Shown: piece after piece, positions 6,764 through 8,558 of the stretch
How positions within the stretch are numbered: position 1 is the stretch's first letter
How the letters are laid out: every line of letters begins with the position of its first letter
Program-made: the position numbers and the translations under genes
Notes under the pieces: generated by a model
Seen by the model: only the letters and a program-made list of their open reading frames with translations
The model's database searches: none
Told to the model about the DNA's origin: nothing
DNA from: Balneolaceae bacterium
GTDB taxonomy: Bacteria > Bacteroidota > Rhodothermia > Balneolales > Balneolaceae
DNA length: 8,558 bases
NCBI GenBank assembly: GCA_007123785.1
Contig: SLGL01000087.1
Location: 1-8,558, forward strand
Reading direction: 5' to 3'

Positions 6764-7759
6764 ATGAATCAGCCTATTCCTGAAGCACCCGAAAAAGCAG
6801 CAGAATTTTTCAGCACCTCCTTTCAAAATATTAAAGATGAAATCGGTAAAACCGTTGTTGGACAGAAAGATGTGATTGATCAACTGTTGATTTCACTTTT
6901 TTCCCGGGGGCATTGTGTTTTGGTGGGAGTACCGGGGCTGGCCAAAACCCTGCTGATCCAGACACTCGCTAAAACGCTGAATCTATCATTCAGCCGTATT
7001 CAGTTCACCCCCGACCTGATGCCGGGTGATATCACCGGAACCGAGGTCATCGAAGATGACAAAGAGACCGGCCGCAAACATTTTAAATTTATACGCGGGC
7101 CGCTATTTGCCAATATTGTTCTTGCTGATGAAATCAACCGGACACCACCCAAAACCCAGGCAGCTCTTCTTGAAGGTATGCAGGAATACAATGTAACGGC
7201 ATCCGGACAGACCTTTCATCTCGAAAAACCGTTTTTTGTACTGGCTACCCAAAACCCTATCGAACAGGAAGGGACCTATCCCCTGCCCGAAGCCCAGCTC
7301 GACCGGTTTATGTTCAACCTCTGGCTCGATTATCCAACACTGGAAGAGGAAAAAACGATCGTTAATCAAACCACTTCTCCAAGAAAAGTGGAGATCAGGT
7401 CGATACTTGAAAAAGAGCAGATTTTGGAGATTCAGGAAATGGTCCGGGAAGTTCCGCTGCCGGAAAATGTACTTCACAAAACTGTAAAACTGGTAAATCA
7501 AACCCGTCCCAAAACCGACATAGCTCCCGATTATGTGAACAAGTATTTAAGCTGGGGAGCCGGGCCAAGGGCATCCCAATACCTCGCACTTGGAGCCAAA
7601 ACAAGAGCTCTTTCACAGGGGCGTTTCAACGTGGATATGGACGACATCAAAGCACTGGCCGTCCCGGTTCTTCGTCACAGAATTGTTACCAATTATGCCG
7701 CCGAAGCCGAAGGATTGACTACCGTTGATATCATCAACAGACTTTTGAAGAATCTCTAA
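6764..7759 (+). CDS. MoxR-family AAA+ ATPase
   Basis: MoxR ATPases are cytoplasmic, chaperone-like hexamers that act with VWA-domain partners to remodel or activate protein complexes. The 331-residue product has the usual length and order: Walker A GVPGLAKT at residues 55-62, the MPGDITGTEV insert at 86-95, Walker B IVLADEINR at 118-126 with Asp122/Glu123, sensor 1 in ATQNPIEQEGTYPLPEAQLDRF at 161-182 (Asn164, possible Arg finger at 181), and a C-terminal lid domain with the sensor-2-like GAGPRASQYL at 265-274. It follows the surA-like gene by 8 bases and precedes a membrane VWA protein by 11 bases, which is the standard pairing. The usual DUF58 partner gene does not come next. Confidence 0.95.
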   Translation: MNQPIPEAPEKAAEFFSTSFQNIKDEIGKTVVGQKDVIDQLLISLFSRGHCVLVGVPGLAKTLLIQTLAKTLNLSFSRIQFTPDLMPGDITGTEVIEDDKETGRKHFKFIRGPLFANIVLADEINRTPPKTQAALLEGMQEYNVTASGQTFHLEKPFFVLATQNPIEQEGTYPLPEAQLDRFMFNLWLDYPTLEEEKTIVNQTTSPRKVEIRSILEKEQILEIQEMVREVPLPENVLHKTVKLVNQTRPKTDIAPDYVNKYLSWGAGPRASQYLALGAKTRALSQGRFNVDMDDIKALAVPVLRHRIVTNYAAEAEGLTTVDIINRLLKNL

Positions 7760-7770
7760 AAACCGGGGCA

Positions 7771-8558
7771 ATGATCAGCGCATTTATACAGGGTATCAAT
7801 CCGGTAGTGCCGATCATTGTGATTGTACTGCTTGCTGCAATCAGCTTTTTTGTGGCCTGGTGGACATATTACCATCTCGATTCAATTCCTCCAATCAGGA
7901 AAAATGGGCTGATTCTTCTTCGCGGCAGCACACTGCTGATCCTGCTCTTGCTGTTATTAAACCCGTTTCTCTCCATCCAGCAAATTATTTCCGAACGCCC
8001 GGCAGTGGCCGTATATCTCGACAACAGCCAGAGTATTTCAGTAGAGCGGGGAGATTATGAAGGGTTAAACACATATCGGGAGATCCTCAGCCGGTTCGAA
8101 TCAGAACATACAGAAGATCTGGACTACGACTATTTTCTGTTTGATGAAACGGTGACCGCATCCGATGAACTGGATGCAACGGGTGTCAGAACCAACATAA
8201 ACGAGGTGATGGAGTACATTCGTGAAAATGAAAACCGGTATCGTGCATCTCTATTTTTCTCTGACGGTATAGTAACTCAGGGAAGAAACCCCATTTTTAG
8301 TGCTCAGAACCTCTCCACACCCATCATAACCGTTCCGATTGGGGATACAACCGAAGTTCGTGATATTGCCGTAGCCAATGTAGATTACATTCAGCAAATT
8401 TATACCTATACAAGGCAAACAATCCGGGCTGAAATTCAGCAACAGGGTTTTGAAGGAGAGGATGCCGCCGTACAGTTTATCCGAGACGGGGAAGTTATTG
8501 AAACTGAAACCCTGGAGTTTACAACATCCCCTACCAGCCAAACAGTTGAATTCTCCCA
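7771..8558 (+). CDS. Membrane-anchored VWA-domain protein, partial (runs off right edge)
   Basis: The frame from ATG at 7771 stays open to the window edge, giving 262 residues with no stop, so the 3' end is missing. Two hydrophobic segments at about 12-31 and 47-67 are probable membrane helices. A VWA fold follows: VAVYLDNSQS places the MIDAS motif D-x-S-x-S at Asp84, Ser86 and Ser88, Thr141 is a plausible third ligand (VRTNIN), and FFSDG at 162-166 supplies the last MIDAS Asp165. A complete MIDAS predicts metal-dependent ligand binding. After about residue 190 the sequence becomes beta-rich and Ig-like. Large FCB-group proteins with two N-terminal helices, a VWA domain and beta domains fit this profile. 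A weak purine-rich CCGGGG lies just before the start. It is probably the partner of the MoxR ATPase. Specific function unknown. Confidence 0.88.
   Translation, partial: MISAFIQGINPVVPIIVIVLLAAISFFVAWWTYYHLDSIPPIRKNGLILLRGSTLLILLLLLLNPFLSIQQIISERPAVAVYLDNSQSISVERGDYEGLNTYREILSRFESEHTEDLDYDYFLFDETVTASDELDATGVRTNINEVMEYIRENENRYRASLFFSDGIVTQGRNPIFSAQNLSTPIITVPIGDTTEVRDIAVANVDYIQQIYTYTRQTIRAEIQQQGFEGEDAAVQFIRDGEVIETETLEFTTSPTSQTVEFS

Noticed and set aside
7103..7501. 132-codon minus-strand open frame inside the MoxR gene
   Set aside because: It is a shadow of a highly conserved ATPase gene, and its composition shows no domain.
7860..8060. 66-codon plus-strand frame after the MoxR gene
   Set aside because: It overlaps, in another frame, the open VWA-protein gene starting at 7771, which has membrane helices and a full MIDAS motif.

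Overview
The window looks like chromosomal DNA from a Gram-negative member of the Bacteroidota/Balneolota (FCB group). The evidence is indirect. There is a run of three SurA/PpiC-type periplasmic folding factors, one of them with a lipobox. Almost every gene start lacks a Shine-Dalgarno sequence. The type II thymidine kinase has a Bacteroidota-like flavour, and a MoxR ATPase is followed by a two-TM-helix VWA protein. The genus cannot be fixed from the sequence alone, and no marker RNA is present.

Layout. Bases 1-500 carry no convincing gene. Bases 1-112 hold a dense set of inverted repeats that looks like one copy, cut by the window edge, of an intergenic repeat. Bases 260-390 hold degenerate short repeats, and a possible promoter lies just before the first gene. 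From 501 to the right edge seven genes all point right with gaps of 0, 16, -4, 21, 8 and 11 bases: thymidine kinase, CNT-family nucleoside transporter, a two-domain parvulin PPIase with a TTG start, a lipoprotein related to SurA/PrsA, a SurA-like PPIase, a MoxR AAA+ ATPase, and a membrane VWA protein that runs off the window. I see no terminator between them, so they could form one transcript.

How the genes fit together. The first pair is a salvage module: the transporter brings nucleosides across the inner membrane and thymidine kinase traps thymidine as dTMP. The middle three are exported folding factors likely to serve outer-membrane and secreted proteins. In them the parvulin catalytic histidines are lost step by step: both parvulin domains of the first protein look intact, the lipoprotein has only a remnant, and the SurA-like protein splits the two histidines between its domains. 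The last two are a classic MoxR-VWA pair, in which a cytoplasmic AAA+ ATPase acts with a metal-binding VWA partner, here at the membrane.

No mobile element, CRISPR array, tRNA or rRNA was seen. Nothing here is clearly a new defence or mobile system. The points most worth a second look are the left-edge repeat, the missing zinc ligands in thymidine kinase, the distribution of catalytic residues across the PPIase trio, and the coupling of this trio to MoxR-VWA.
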